From: JANJWP01 sp964482035
Lineage (GTDB): Bacteria > Patescibacteriota > Gracilibacteria > BD1-5 > UBA2023
NCBI GenBank assembly: GCA_964482035.1
Contig: CAYZVC010000001.1
Coordinates: 682,001-746,000 of the forward strand
DNA length: 64,000 nucleotides
Direction of reading: 5' to 3'
Below the pieces are notes generated by a model that saw only the letters and a list, made by a program, of their open reading frames with translations, made no database searches and was not told the origin of the DNA. Positions 1 through 10,275 of this stretch are shown in pieces. Within the stretch, counting starts at the first letter, position 1. Each line of letters begins with the position of its first letter. The position numbers and the translations under genes are program-made.

Positions 1-1
1 A

Positions 2-721
2 CTCTTTCTATATCCCCACGCTCAACGGAGTCTTTTCAAAACGTTCCAAGAAATATCGGAAAATGGATCTCAAATCCTCTACACCACCCATAATCCAAAT
101 TTTCTGGACGTAGCGAGACCCGATAGGATATTGCTCATAACAAAGGATCCGGAAGATTGAACGGTGTCGAGAGAGCGTGAGCCATTTGCGGACAAACCCC
201 AACTTAAGGACGAACTGGCCAAATCATTGGCACACTTTTCCCAAGAGCGTGCGGAATTATTCTTTTCTAAAAAAGCGCTGCTCGTGGAATGAGCATCTGA
301 TAAAATCTTCTTTACAAGATACGCTAAAGAGATTTTGGGAATTGATTTGGACAAGGAATGAATTTCCGTAATCGAATGTTCCGGAAAAACTGGCGTAATC
401 TACTTCATAGGTGTTTGCCGGGGACTTGGCATAGATTACTTCGCCATATGGGACAAGGATGATGACGGTGCCACCGAAGACCAATATGGGAATCTGCGAA
501 CCAGCATGGATGAAGAGGTGTGATTGGAAATCGATCCAAATTTGGAAGAGTTTTTGGAAAACAGCTGACTCACAAATCCTCACTGAAAAGACAAAAAAAT
601 TCGGAATGCCATAGAGATAGGCCTACGCTCAGAAATAAGTGGCCTTGAATCGCTTAAGGCATTCTTAGCAATCGGAACAACGGAAGACGCCGAAGGTGTA
701 GAGGAAGAGCGAATCCCTTAG
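2..721 (+). CDS. OLD-family ATP-dependent endonuclease, C-terminal part (5' truncated)
   Basis: The frame is open from the window edge to TAG and reads through six TGA codons as Gly. The first ~50 residues look like the end of an ABC-type ATPase (a YTTHNPNFLD segment as in the H-loop region). After a linker comes a TOPRIM nuclease domain with an acidic motif LVEGASDK and the DxD-type motif WDKDDD. ATPase followed by TOPRIM is the layout of OLD (overcoming lysogenization defect) nucleases, which act in phage defence. The ATPase Walker motifs lie outside the window. Converges on the minus-strand gene that ends six bases later. The family call is good; whether a GajB-like partner existed upstream cannot be seen. 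Confidence 0.75.
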
Positions 722-727
722 TCTCAG

Positions 728-2743
728 TTATGCCAAATCGATAAAAAAGTGCTTGAGTTCAACAACCTTTCCTCCAACATTCTCATGTCGAGAGGATAAA
801 ACGAAATTGTGCAAATCTCGGATGTATCCGACTTCGGAAACGCTTTCCGGTAGATAGTCCTGCTCGGCAGCGAGCTGCGTCTTCGTTTTTTCTAAAACCG
901 CTTTGAAATCGCCGTTCTTGGAAAAAGTCACCAACCCGGCATCCGCATCCGTCACGTCCAAGTATCCGAAAAGCTGTTTTTTCTTTTCGGCATAATACTC
1001 GCTACCCTTCCAAATAAGGCACTCGAGGATAATCTGGAACATTGGTTCGTCCGGATTTTTCGATTCGATGCAAAGATCCGTCTTGCCTTTTCACTTCTTG
1101 ACTTCGGTCCGCGCCACGTGCATTCTCATTTTTGAGTTGAGCTTATCGCAAAGAAGGTCTCTGATGGACTGTTCGTCTAACTGGGAAAACGTCGGACGCA
1201 TCCTTCCCATTTCCACTAGGCTTTCATAAACCATACGATATACGTTCTCTTTTCCCGTATATCGGCGCATCCTGACCGTTCTGGTATGTGCGAGAACGAG
1301 TCAGAACATTCTGACGTCGAGCGCCAATTCGCAACCCGGAGCCCTGACTTCCTCTAGACAGAATTCGGTTTGCGGTACATACGCGTCGTTACCCAAGTTT
1401 TCCAGAATGCTCTTCGCGATTTGAAAATACTGGATTTCCGCCTCCGAATAGACGGGGTTGGAAAAATGGTCAGTAATGACCGAATCAATGACCTCTATCG
1501 AACTGGATATCGTTTCAGAGTCCATATCTTCCAAATGCGATAAATGCAGGAAAAGCAGGAATTTCAGGGCTATCTTTCCTTGGAAGTCGTATTCCTGGCG
1601 AAACTTCCAATCGGTCTGGATATCCAACATGGCCGCCACGCTTCCCGACAGTTCGGAAACTTTAGTTTCGTTTCTCTGTAACGCGATGAATATTCCGTAC
1701 ATGCGAAACAGACTCAGCAACCCTTCGTAAGAAAGGTCGCCGTAGAAGGCATCCGGCAAGGAAGGTCAGCAATGTTCGTTCTTTTTCAAGACGGATTCGA
1801 TCAGCGTAATTCCTTCTTCGACTTTCTCCAAATCGGACAAAAGCACCGCATCTGCAAAGATGGCGTGGGTCTGCGCCAATTCTTTTTCGAAATAGAAAAC
1901 CGCCCCGGAATCGATCCGTCTCACGATGGAAAGTCCGACATCCCTAAGCTTTAAGAGGAACTCGTTCTTACCCGTTTGAATGAACTTCAGACGGTAATAA
2001 TAAAGTCCCCAGTACATGTTAGGGTTTAAACCCAATGCTTCGCGAATTTCAGATTCCATTTCTAAAGACTCCCTTTGTTTTCAGAGTTTGGCAAAGTCCT
2101 GATACGCCTCGAAAGCGAAGTTGTAAAAATCCGATTCTTCGTATTCCAACCATGGAATACCGACGCTCGGACCGACTCAGTACGTCGGTAAGATTGTCTT
2201 ATAGAAGTAGAAGTCGCTTTTTGCCGTTTCAGCCGCTTCGGAAAGCATCCCAACATCCCTAGTCACGTAATGACGGATGGTCCTGTATTTTCTAAGTACG
2301 CTGTTGGCGAAAAATCAGCACCGCAAATTTCAAGATATGCTTCGAAGGGTTTCAGGCTTTTTGTTCGGTTTTATTTCGCGCGACAATCAAAGCCCAATTC
2401 TTATGTCCACATCGGCCACTACAGCGTTGGGATTCGACCTAACAAACATTAATGGTCCGAATATTTTATGTGTCGGATCGTCATGGTCCAGTTCCCTATC
2501 CGAAAACGCATAGATGGCTACCATGAATTTGCAATGCCGGACGTATTCTTCCAAATAGGCCTCTCCCAATTCCAATTCGGCCATTGCCGACCGATTTCAT
2601 CACCGTAAAGCCATTTCCAAATCATCAAGTCTGAACAGCATATGGTGTACACAGTCCATTTTAGGATAGAATTCCCCTGAAACGAATTTTCCCAACACAT
2701 CTTCGACCGTGGTTCGGTCATACATTTCTTGAGCATTTGACAT
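728..2743 (-). CDS. Large protein with C-terminal PD-(D/E)XK-like nuclease domain
   Basis: One frame of about 671 residues running through about ten TGA codons (two adjacent at 2597-2602) to TAA at 728. The N-terminal ~500 residues match nothing I recognise. The last ~110 residues look like a restriction-endonuclease fold: a TDLCIE strand, then ILECLIWKG, then a QLFGYL helix and a GLVTFSKN strand. In related domains I know the second motif reads ECK-x-WKG; here the lysine of ExK is leucine, so activity is uncertain unless the nearby WKG lysine substitutes. The start is unclear: ATG at 2743 is given; the frame stays open upstream with a TTG at 2812. It is divergent from the zinc-ribbon gene at 2824. 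Probably a defence or mobile-element protein by context only. Confidence 0.6.
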
Positions 2744-2823
2744 TTGCGGACCGTAAAGGTTATGGGCGAATTGTAAGCTAACCGGCGTCCAGTTCAAAAC
2801 CGGATAATCCAACTCTTGGAAAA

Positions 2824-3924
2824 ATGAAAAATCTCCGCGAAGAGTCCTACTACCAAGACCTGTACGACCACCTGGTCGTCGACGATTGCAGGATACTGGA
2901 GGAAACGATGTCAAAAGTTCAGCCTGAAAAGGTTGGAAAAATACTCGTGAGGAACAACCTTTGAGAGTATTTCCTATGGTGGAGGAAACTGGAACTCGGA
3001 AAAAAGCGGAACGAAACAGTTGCCAAGTGGACGGAAAGGGACCGTCAAAGGGACCAGTTTTTCGAAAATGCCCAACCTCCGAAAGTCCGTTGCGGAAAAT
3101 GCGGCGGAAAACTCCCGCCGCATTTAGACAAACATCTGGAGACCTGATGGGACGGAAAGTCCGATCGGGTGCTGTTCTATTTCAAGTGCGGTTCGTGCAA
3201 GGAAGTAATGGCTGCGTACGACGACGGATCAATACACGAATTCCAACGCGACCCCTGCCCCGATTGCGGACATCCGCTGAAGAGTACGGACTACGACAAG
3301 AGATCGGAAGACCTGTATGAGTACGCGGAAGTTTGCGACAATTGCGGTCGGAGGGAAATCAAAACCTTGGAGTTCGGAAAATGCGGAAGGGAGCCCGATT
3401 TCGATTTCGAGAAGGACCGGGCGAGGTTCTGCATACCCGCGGAAGTAGCCGCCCGGCAATGGGAAGAAGCGACCGCCTGGATCGACAACGCCCGACGCAT
3501 TTTGGACGGCGCAAAGGAGCGGGAGGAAAAGAAACCGGTCTACGACGCATTGGAGAAAGTCCGGAGATTGAGGGTCAAGTCTTTGGAAAAATACCTGTCA
3601 GCGGAGCTCTGAAAACTCGGTTACGCGGATTTCCGCCTATCGAAACCGGACATTTCGAAGGACGTCCTCACGAACTTTACCATGACGGATCCGTCCGAGG
3701 ATGGGAACTCGCAAAGCGCAAAGAAGACAAGGAGCACTATCGACGGATTGTTGGACAATACCAACTGGACGCTCATGACCAGTTCGCTCGAATGCCGGCT
3801 CTGAATCATCCGGGGAAGGCTTCGCGGTATCGACAACGACGGCGAATTGCTCAAGTTGGTGGAAAAAAGGATGTCCAAACTCGAAAAGGTGAATAATTGA
3901 AAAAACATGCAGTCTGGAATATAA
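2824..3924 (+). CDS. Multi-zinc-ribbon protein, function unknown
   Basis: 366 residues from ATG to TAA, with five in-frame TGA codons. Three Cys-pair zinc-ribbon-like modules lie between about residues 88 and 200: CGKCG with a downstream His-rich PHLDKHLE, CGSC paired with CPDCG, and CDNCG with a later single Cys. The C-terminal third is charged and helical. No catalytic motif seen. Zinc-ribbon clusters of this kind often bind nucleic acid or serve as protein-contact modules in mobile elements. The following gene starts seven bases downstream, so the two probably share a transcript. Confidence 0.6.
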
Positions 3925-3931
3925 TCAAACC

Positions 3932-4756
3932 ATGCGAAGCAAACCAATAAGAATTAATCCAATAAGGCTTGCCCAAGTTCTCGAGGGGAGGGTGATTTCC
4001 CCGTTTTATTGACTGGCACCCAACATGGCATGGAATCTTCTCCGTCGAGCTTGAGCAAACCTGCCAATCAACGAATCTCTGGAGCAGAAATATCCCTACA
4101 TCGCCGAATTCATAGAAGATCAGGAGCGAGTTGATACACAAGTGGTGGAAAAACTGTTCGGTATCCTCTTGGATAACGAAGTGTTCCATAATCCCGAACC
4201 CGAAAGTAAATCGAGGAATGGGTCAACCATTCGGGATTACCTGAACTCCGAAATTTTCGTGAATTGATATCGCATGGGCGAAGATGGAAGGATCATTCAG
4301 GCTCCAGCCGACCAAGAGGCGTGATGACCTCAGGTAAGAGTTGAAATCAACAATTCCCATACCATGTCCCCAAGTTTTCAAAATTCTAACGGCAATGGGG
4401 TGACGCAAGCTCAGGCATCATGATCTTCGAATATCAGTCAATCAGGAAATTTTAACATACTGTTCGCCGACAAGCAAGACGATATTGATGGAACCATTGA
4501 CGCTCTACTCTGAAATGAAACCATCTCAGAGCCTGAAAAGGCAAAATTAGCTAAAGTGAAATCAGAACTTTCCGAAGCAAAAACAGAAGATGAGAAACAA
4601 TCTGTCATCGTCCGATTATGAGGCATCGTGAAAAATACCCTCAAGGACACTAAAGACTATCTTCAGCTGGCCCAGCTTCTCCTACATTTCGACAAAGTCA
4701 TCCCCCCTGAAACCATTAACGCAATCAGTGCCATAATGGCTTCATATAGGACTTAA
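3932..4756 (+). CDS. Hypothetical protein
   Basis: 274 residues, ATG to TAA, reading through eight TGA codons, two of them adjacent. No domain recognised. Residues ~130-175 are a Ser/Asn/Gln-rich, probably disordered linker (SHTMSPSFQNSNGNG region). The C-terminal ~100 residues are helical and charged (a KLAKVKSELSEAK segment), suggesting a coiled coil. It follows the zinc-ribbon gene closely and is terminated by a clear intrinsic terminator. Base composition is lower in GC than the backbone. Reality of the gene rests on the long frame without TAA/TAG and coherent protein-like composition. Confidence 0.55.
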
Positions 4757-4760
4757 GGAA

Positions 4761-4797
4761 ATAAAAAAGGACCGCCAGTTTGCGGTCCTTTTTTATT
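4761..4797 (+). terminator. Intrinsic terminator after the 3932-4756 gene
   Basis: GGACCGC / GCGGTCC stem with a short CAGTTT loop, flanked by an A-run on the left and six T on the right. The A-run also makes it usable for the convergent DUF2188 gene on the minus strand. Confidence 0.85.
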
Positions 4798-4799
4798 TC

Positions 4800-5027
4800 C
4801 TATCCCTGTGGCGGGAACGGATCTTTTCCGTAGGTGTTCCTTTCTTGAATCTGTCATCCTTTATTTTGGATGATCAGTTCCGTGCCCTGGTTCTTCGCAA
4901 TCTGGGTTGCAGTTGCGACGGCCTGAGCCTTAGTATCGGTCCTAGCGGTAAATCGCGAGGATCATTCCTTGCGAACTCACCAACCGGAATCGGTAGGAAC
5001 AACCCACTGAGCTGGCAATCTAGCCAT
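4800..5027 (-). CDS. DUF2188 family protein
   Basis: 75 residues, ATG to TAG, with three TGA read as Gly. The whole protein fits the small DUF2188 family: GWGVRKEGS near the start, a central helix with AVATATQIAKNQGTELI, and the typical ending GGQIQERNTYGKDPFPP. Function of the family is unknown; such proteins are common on plasmids and prophages. The TGA glycines fall in the GW-x-VRKEG and GGQIQ motifs, which supports the recoding. Lies between a terminator and a candidate small RNA transcribed from the other strand. Confidence 0.8.
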
Positions 5028-5051
5028 ACAAAGATGGGTTATCGGATAAAC

Positions 5052-5079
5052 TTGCGAATATCCCTTTAACCGCTATCAT
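5052..5079 (+). promoter_or_regulatory. Promoter of the candidate small RNA
   Basis: TTGCGA, 16-base spacer, TATCAT. The spacer matches the other promoters of this window. No start codon with a long frame follows; an intrinsic terminator follows about 70 bases later. Confidence 0.45.
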
Positions 5080-5085
5080 CCGGAG

Positions 5086-5148
5086 GCTTTTGCACGAGCA
5101 AGCCGAAAGGCAACGGAAACTCTCATATTCACATGTGGGAGTTTTTTT
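5086..5148 (+). ncRNA. Candidate small RNA upstream of lexA
   Basis: A segment of about 63 bases between a well-formed promoter (5052-5079) and an intrinsic terminator (5117-5148: AACTCTCAT paired with GTGGGAGTT, then seven T). The 5' half folds as GGCTT..TGC / GCAAGCC around an ACGA loop. No coding frame fits. It starts just upstream of the divergent DUF2188 gene and ends about 80 bases before lexA. It could be a prophage-type regulatory RNA or an attenuated leader of lexA; only the sequence layout supports it. Confidence 0.4.
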
Positions 5149-5192
5149 GAGGACTAAACCTCGAACGACATCATATTTGCAATTCATGATAT

Positions 5193-5207
5193 TTCAATAA
5201 AATTGAA
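5193..5207. promoter_or_regulatory. Candidate LexA operator
   Basis: Perfect inverted repeat TTCAAT-AAA-ATTGAA 24 bases before the lexA start, with a further half-site TTCAAT at 5213-5218. Position and symmetry fit autoregulation by the adjacent repressor; the true binding motif is not known. Confidence 0.4.
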
Positions 5208-5230
5208 CAAGATTCAATAATCGAACGGTA

Positions 5231-5824
5231 ATGCTCAAGGAACTCTCTTCGAAACAGCAGAAAGTCCTGAATTATTATTCCGACTACATCGGAACCAACG
5301 GACATGCCCCGACATACCGGGCAGCCTGAGACGCGTTATGACTCGATCCGAGCGGGGTGCTTTTCCACGTTAGGAACCTCGAGAAAATGGGCTATTTGTC
5401 TGCTTCGGGAAGGAGCGTCAACCTCCTGTCGGACAAGGAAACCATCCCTTTCTTGGGTTCGGTTGCATGCGGGCAGCCTATTTCGATTTTCCAAGAACCG
5501 GACGAATATGTGGAAGTTCCGAAGAACTTCCTAAAGTGAGGTGGGAACTTTTACGCCCTCAGGGCTAAGGGGGAAAGCATGAAGGACGCGGGCATCCTTC
5601 CGGGCGACACTCTCGTAATCAGGCAGCAAGACGACGTGGACGACGGGGATATCGGGGTCATCGTAACGGGAGATTGGGCGGACGACGAAAGAGCTACGCT
5701 GAAACGCGTTTACCACCGTCCGGACAGCATGGTATTACGACCTGCGAACGACGAATTCCCAACGACCGTCGTAAAGAAAGGAATGGTAAGGGGTAAGTTG
5801 GTTTCAGTAATACGCAGTTATTAG
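5231..5824 (+). CDS. lexA: LexA-like repressor (S24 self-cleaving)
   Basis: 197 residues, ATG to TAG, with three TGA glycines (33, 37, 103). The N-terminal winged helix is as in LexA (THR-like APTYRAAGDALGL, then LEKMGYL). Next comes the linker cleavage region LGSVACGQPI and the S24 peptidase domain with catalytic Ser116 (KGESMKDAGILPGD) and Lys158 (ATLKRV). The scissile bond would be Cys80-Gly81 rather than the usual Ala-Gly. It likely represses itself and the neighbouring mobile-element genes and is cleaved on DNA damage through RecA. Its location inside the island suggests an element-encoded repressor rather than the chromosomal LexA. Confidence 0.88.
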
Positions 5825-5849
5825 AAACAACGAACACCTGAACTCGAAT

Positions 5850-5876
5850 CAGACTGGATATTCCAGTCTTTTTTCG
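5850..5876 (+). terminator. Terminator of lexA
   Basis: AGACTGGA-TAT-TCCAGTCT hairpin followed by six T, 26 bases after the lexA stop. Confidence 0.85.
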
Positions 5877-5942
5877 TAATGTATCCAAGCCAGACGAAGT
5901 GTGCCGATAAGCTACAACAACCGCCAAATAGAGGGGAAAAGT

Positions 5943-6026
5943 GGGCAATTATCCACCCACCCTCCTTTATTGGCGAGCTGGGGCACAGGTTCGTCTGGCG
6001 ACAACCGGATAATTGCCCTCTTTTTT
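5943..6026. repeat. Long-range inverted repeat with T-run
   Basis: GGGCAATTATCC (5943-5954) is exactly complementary to GGATAATTGCCC (6007-6018); the 52-base interior is GC-rich and the right arm runs into TCTTTTTT. It lies in the 249-base gap between lexA and the next gene, which otherwise holds nothing I recognise. It may be a structured RNA ending in a terminator, or a DNA site of the mobile element. Confidence 0.45.
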
Positions 6027-6073
6027 ATATGCTCGGAAGGCGTCCGGAATCCACCCCTTAACCAACGGGAAAA

Positions 6074-7306
6074 ATGATAAGATGCCCTTTCTGCAAAGAG
6101 GAAATCCAAGATGACGCAGTCGTTTGCAAGCACTGTTCATCAGGTCTTGCCACGGCTGCAGCGAAAGAGAAAATCAAATCGCAAAAACAAGCTTTAGCGC
6201 TGGAGGAATTACGAAACGAAATAGCGGTGCGGGGATTTCCGAAGGAAATCGCCGAGTACCTACTCAAAAACCAGTGATATTGGAAGAAAGCCAAGAAGAA
6301 ATCGAAAACAAACGAGGAAATCGTATCGGAAGTCACGGAAAAGATCCGGAAGAACACGATATTCGCGATATACGCGCTCTGATTCTTCTGAATGCTAATG
6401 GGCCTTGCGATGTCGGGGCCGATATCCTGGCTGCTTGCGAATTCGATGATATTCGCGATATGGCTCCATCCGGAAAGGAACCGCAAAGCCTTCGCGGACC
6501 TTCCGTGGCGGTTCGGCGATTTCAAAAATCGGCCGGCGCGAATCGTGTTGAGCGCCTTCTTCTTACTGCTGAGCACTTCGGTAATTTTCGGGGAAATCGA
6601 AATGAAGGAGAAAGAGGTTGCCGCGAAAATCGAGATGGCGAAAATGGAAGCGGCGGAGAACGCCCGAATCGAAGAGGACAAAAAATCATACGCGGTTCCT
6701 ACCATAGTCGTAAAAAGCCCCTCGGGAATGCAACCGTCAAGAAAATACGTTCTCGCCTACTCGACGAGCTGAGCCACTTCGGTCATGGTGAACGGAGTGG
6801 CGGCGACCTGAAGCGGATGAAATTATCTCCAGGAAATCGAACTCGTATCGCCCATCATGGAAATCAGCATTTCCGCCGGCAATAAATACTATTCGAAAAC
6901 CGAAACGGTCACCGTATCGAGAAAGAAGACGGCGGAAGAAGAAAAAGCCGAAGCGCTAGCAAAAAAGGAGGAATTACGGATCAAAGAATACGAAGATGCC
7001 GAAAAGAGATGAAAGGAACGTTTGGCGCGGCTGGCCGCGAGGAAGGAGGAAATAGGAAAAATGTTCAGCGCTTGGGACGGATCGTACGCGCCGCTGGTAA
7101 AGGAAATCAAATCGTCCATGAACGACCCGTCGAGCTTCGACCACGAATCGACGACGTGGACGCTCATAGAGGATCCGAAGAAGGGCGACATAGTCAGGGT
7201 GCGAATGATTTACAGGTGAAAGAACGGGTTCGGCGGCATAGTGCGCCAGAGCGCATTGGCGGAAATAAACATGAAAGACAACTCCTGGTCCATTCTGGAA
7301 GAATAG
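6074..7306 (+). CDS. Zinc-ribbon, two-TM, coiled-coil protein
   Basis: 410 residues, ATG to TAG, with eight TGA codons. Order of parts: an N-terminal zinc ribbon (CPFCKEEIQDDAVVCKHC), a charged helical stretch, a hydrophobic pair around residues 105-145 (IFAIYALG..., WLLANSMIFAIWL), another hydrophobic helix near 175-190 (LSAFFLLLSTSVIF), a long charged coiled coil, and a C-terminal beta domain (WTLIEDPKKGDIVRVRMIYRGKNGFGG...). Zinc ribbon plus membrane anchors plus this YRGKNxFGG-type ending is a pattern seen in phage and prophage envelope proteins; no function is established. Confidence 0.6.
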
Positions 7307-7333
7307 ATTTTACGAGTCCGCCGAATAGAATGC

Positions 7334-8083
7334 GTGGGTAAGAATTTTCGCAAACCCATGAAAAAATTCCCTGCCAAAAAAATCCAAGAAGAAAGGGCGA
7401 GACTCGTTTCGCTCTTTTTCAATTTCCTCGCGCACGATCCGGCCTTTCTGAAAGACGTCTCGGCAATAAGGGACGGGTACGGCTTGGGCGAGAATTCCGA
7501 ACGCCGGAAAATGCCTTCGGGCGCCATTTCGATCAATTATTGGGAACCCGACTACGAAGCCGCCGAAACCCTCTGACGACTCGACGCGACGATCCGGGAG
7601 GAAGTGGCGCGATTCCACGGGGATATCGAACGGCTCGCGGAAAAATACCTCGTACCGAAATTCCCGATTCTGATAAAAGAGTTCGTGCTTACCGGAAGGT
7701 TCGGGAATTTGCTCGTAAAATGGAAGATCGAATTTTCAGGCGATACGTGGACCGCGACCGGATCCAAATTCATGAAGAAAGAGGATTTCGAAGAGATTTG
7801 GGCGAAGATACAGGAGCGGAATGCGGAACGCCCGGAATCTATAATGAAAATGGGGTTTTCGGATGAAATCCTTGCCAAATATGCTTCCGTCAAATCCGTG
7901 GAGAAGAAATATTTTCCGAACCAGAAGCTTTTCAGGACGATGCTTTCCCAAGAAATGGGGCACGACGTCCAAATCGAATGGGAACGGGCGGTGGCTTCGG
8001 TCAGCAAATACGAAAAGTCCCGCACTAAACAAATTGTCACGGATCTCATTTCCTTATTGAAAGACCTTGCCGACGCGGAATAA
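7334..8083 (+). CDS. Hypothetical protein of the island
   Basis: 249 residues with one TGA glycine (7574). Start taken as GTG at 7334; ATG at 7358 is equally possible. Predominantly charged and helical, with a central beta-like segment (LLVKWKIEFSGDTWTATG). No catalytic or metal motif seen. It follows the zinc-ribbon membrane protein by 27 bases and precedes the ParB-methyltransferase gene, so it is part of the same transcription unit. Confidence 0.55.
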
Positions 8084-8097
8084 CGCACGGTTGCGAA

Positions 8098-8120
8098 GTT
8101 GCGGACCCTAACTCCGCAAC
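8098..8120. promoter_or_regulatory. Hairpin before the ParB-methyltransferase gene
   Basis: GTTGCGGA and TCCGCAAC are perfectly complementary around a 7-base loop, just after the previous stop. No T-run follows, so it is more likely a processing or translational-control hairpin, or an operator, than a terminator. Confidence 0.4.
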
Positions 8121-8143
8121 CGGAGGACGAATCGAAAAATACT

Positions 8144-9508
8144 ATGCGGGACGGAGATTCGAAAGGATTTCCGTCCCGCTTATTCGATTATTTTCCAAAG
8201 ATGGAAGCAGGCAGCGAAGGAAAGAAAGTCACGATCCGAATCGAGTATGTCCCCGTGGACGACCTCGTGACTTCGGAATACAACCCGAGAAAACATACGG
8301 ACAAGCAGATGCGCGACCTTTCGGAAAGCATTAGGAAGTTCGGCATGGTGGACCCTTTGGTCGCGAACTCTTCGAAGGACAGGAAGAACGTGGTAATCGG
8401 CGGGCACTTCCGTCTGGAGGCCGCGAAAAAGGCCGGAATGGCGACCGTCCCCGTGGCGTACGTCGACATCCGGGATTTGGCGAAAGAAAAGGAACTCAAC
8501 CTCCGGCTCAACAAGAACGTCGGTGAGTGGGATTTCGAAATACTGAAGGAATTCGACGTCGGCTTCCTCGTGGGTGCGGGCTTCGGAAACGCCGAACTGT
8601 CGGACGTTTGGGATTCGATACTGGGCGTCGAGAACGACAATTCGGACGAAAACGGGGTGAAAAAATTAGCCGAAGAACCGAGAGCGAAACCGGGGCAGCT
8701 GTATTCGCTCGGGGAACACCGGCTGCTTTGCGGCGACTCGACCGATCCGACGGCGGTCGCTAGGCTCGCGGCGAGCGCTTGAGCGGAAGGGGAAATCGGG
8801 ATGCTGTATTGCGATCCCCCGTACGGGATAGGACTGGATTACCGGCACGGCATAGGCAAAACGCGCGATTACGGAGCACAGAAGACCGACGACGGGAAAA
8901 GCCCCGAAGAATACCTCGAATTCCTTACCGCCGCGATGTCCAACGGCGTAGCCGTCGTTTCCGAGAACGCGCACGTCTTCTGTTGGTGCGATCCGAACGG
9001 GATAGGGACGGTCCAATCCGTACTCGCCTGATTGGGGTGCGTCCCGAGGCGCGTATGCCTATGGATTAAGAACAACATGAACGTGACCCCGAAAGTGGCG
9101 TTCAACCGGGGTTACGAACCCTGCGTATACGCGACGCGGTGAAAACCGTACGTTTCCAAAGAACCGAAAAACCTGCACGAAATCCTCGACAAGGAGGTGG
9201 GAACGGGAAACCGGACCGCGGAGGACGTCGCCGATTTGTTCGACCTTTGGCTCGCGCGGAGGATGCCTACGCAGGAATACGAACACCCCACCGCCAAACC
9301 ACCGACCCTCCACGAAAAACCTCTGAAACGATGTACGGCCGCGGGCGATTTCGTCCTCGACCTCTTCGGGGGAAGCGGAAGCACCCTGATCGCCTGCGAG
9401 CAACTGGGACGCAGGGCCCTGCTCATGGAACACGAACCGGCTTTTATAGACGTAATCATCGACCGTTATGAAAAACTCACTTGAAGAAAGGCCGAACTCA
9501 TCCGATAG
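8144..9508 (+). CDS. ParB-like nuclease domain fused to N4/N6 DNA methyltransferase
   Basis: 454 residues from ATG 8144 to TAG, reading four TGA codons (8780, 9029, 9140, 9482). Residues ~25-110 form a ParB/Spo0J N-terminal domain (NPRKHTDKQM, GGHFRLEAAKKAG). The rest is a beta-class amino-methyltransferase: target-side motif IV DPPYGIG comes before the SAM motif FGGSGSTLIACEQLGRR. A TTG at 8099 is an alternative start. ParB-methyltransferase fusions are typical of phages and plasmids, where the ParB part may add DNA-binding or CTPase function. Overlaps the next methyltransferase by 41 bases, implying coupled translation. Confidence 0.85.
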
Positions 9509-10271
9509 GTCGGACGTATCGGCCGGGGACGTGTTCGTCCTCGGGGAACACCGCCTCGCGTGCGGCGACTGCCGCGATCCGGAACTCGTGCGGAAACTGT
9601 TTTCAGGATGGTCGGACACTTTCGACCTCCTCCTCACCGACCCGCCGTACGGCATCGATTACGTCGCGTCGAAAGAAGGTTTCGGAGGAGTTTCGGGCGA
9701 CCACTCCCCGATAGAGAACGACGGGATTACGAGCGACGCATCCTACGCGGCGTTCACGAAAGAGTGGCTGTCGGCCACCATTCCGCTTTTCTCCACGAAA
9801 AACGCCGCGTACGTGTTCAATTCCGACCGAATGGTATTCGCCCTCAGGCAAGGGATGGTGTCGTCGGGGATGAAGTTCTCCCAACTGCTCATCTGGATCA
9901 AGGAATCGTCGGTGATAGGCAGGTTGGACTACCTACCCCAGCACGAACTCATCGCGTACGGCTGGCACTGAAAACACCGGTTCAGGTGATCGAAAGCGAA
10001 AAGCGTGCTCGCCTATCCGAAGACGAGGAAGAACACCATACATCCGACCATGAAGCCCATCCCCCTTTTGAGGGAGATAATCCTGAATTCCACGGACATG
10101 CGATGAACGGCTTACGATCCGTTCGGAGGAAGCGGGAGCACGTTGATCGCGTGCGAACAGACGGGGCGCCGATGCGCCACCGTCGAACTCGACCGGGAAT
10201 ATTGCGCGAGGGCGATACGCCGATGGGAAGACGCGACTGGAAAAAAAGCCGAAAGGATAGCGACCAGATAA
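9468..10271 (+). CDS. N4/N6 amino-DNA methyltransferase
   Basis: 267 residues, ATG to TAA, with three TGA glycines (9969, 9987, 10107). Beta-class order: catalytic TDPPYGIDY near residue 60, then the SAM motif FGGSGSTLIACEQTGRR near residue 225. A C-terminal helical tail follows. Its start lies inside the preceding methyltransferase gene and the two share an LGEHRLxCGD segment near the target domain, so one probably arose by duplication. No cognate restriction enzyme is adjacent, suggesting an orphan, phage-style methyltransferase protecting the element from host restriction. Confidence 0.85.
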
Positions 10272-10275
10272 CCAT

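Noticed and set aside
2062..2256. Short minus-strand frame inside the PD-(D/E)XK-like gene
   Set aside because: It is out of frame with the continuous coding frame, which runs through this stretch with protein-like sequence and TGA glycines.
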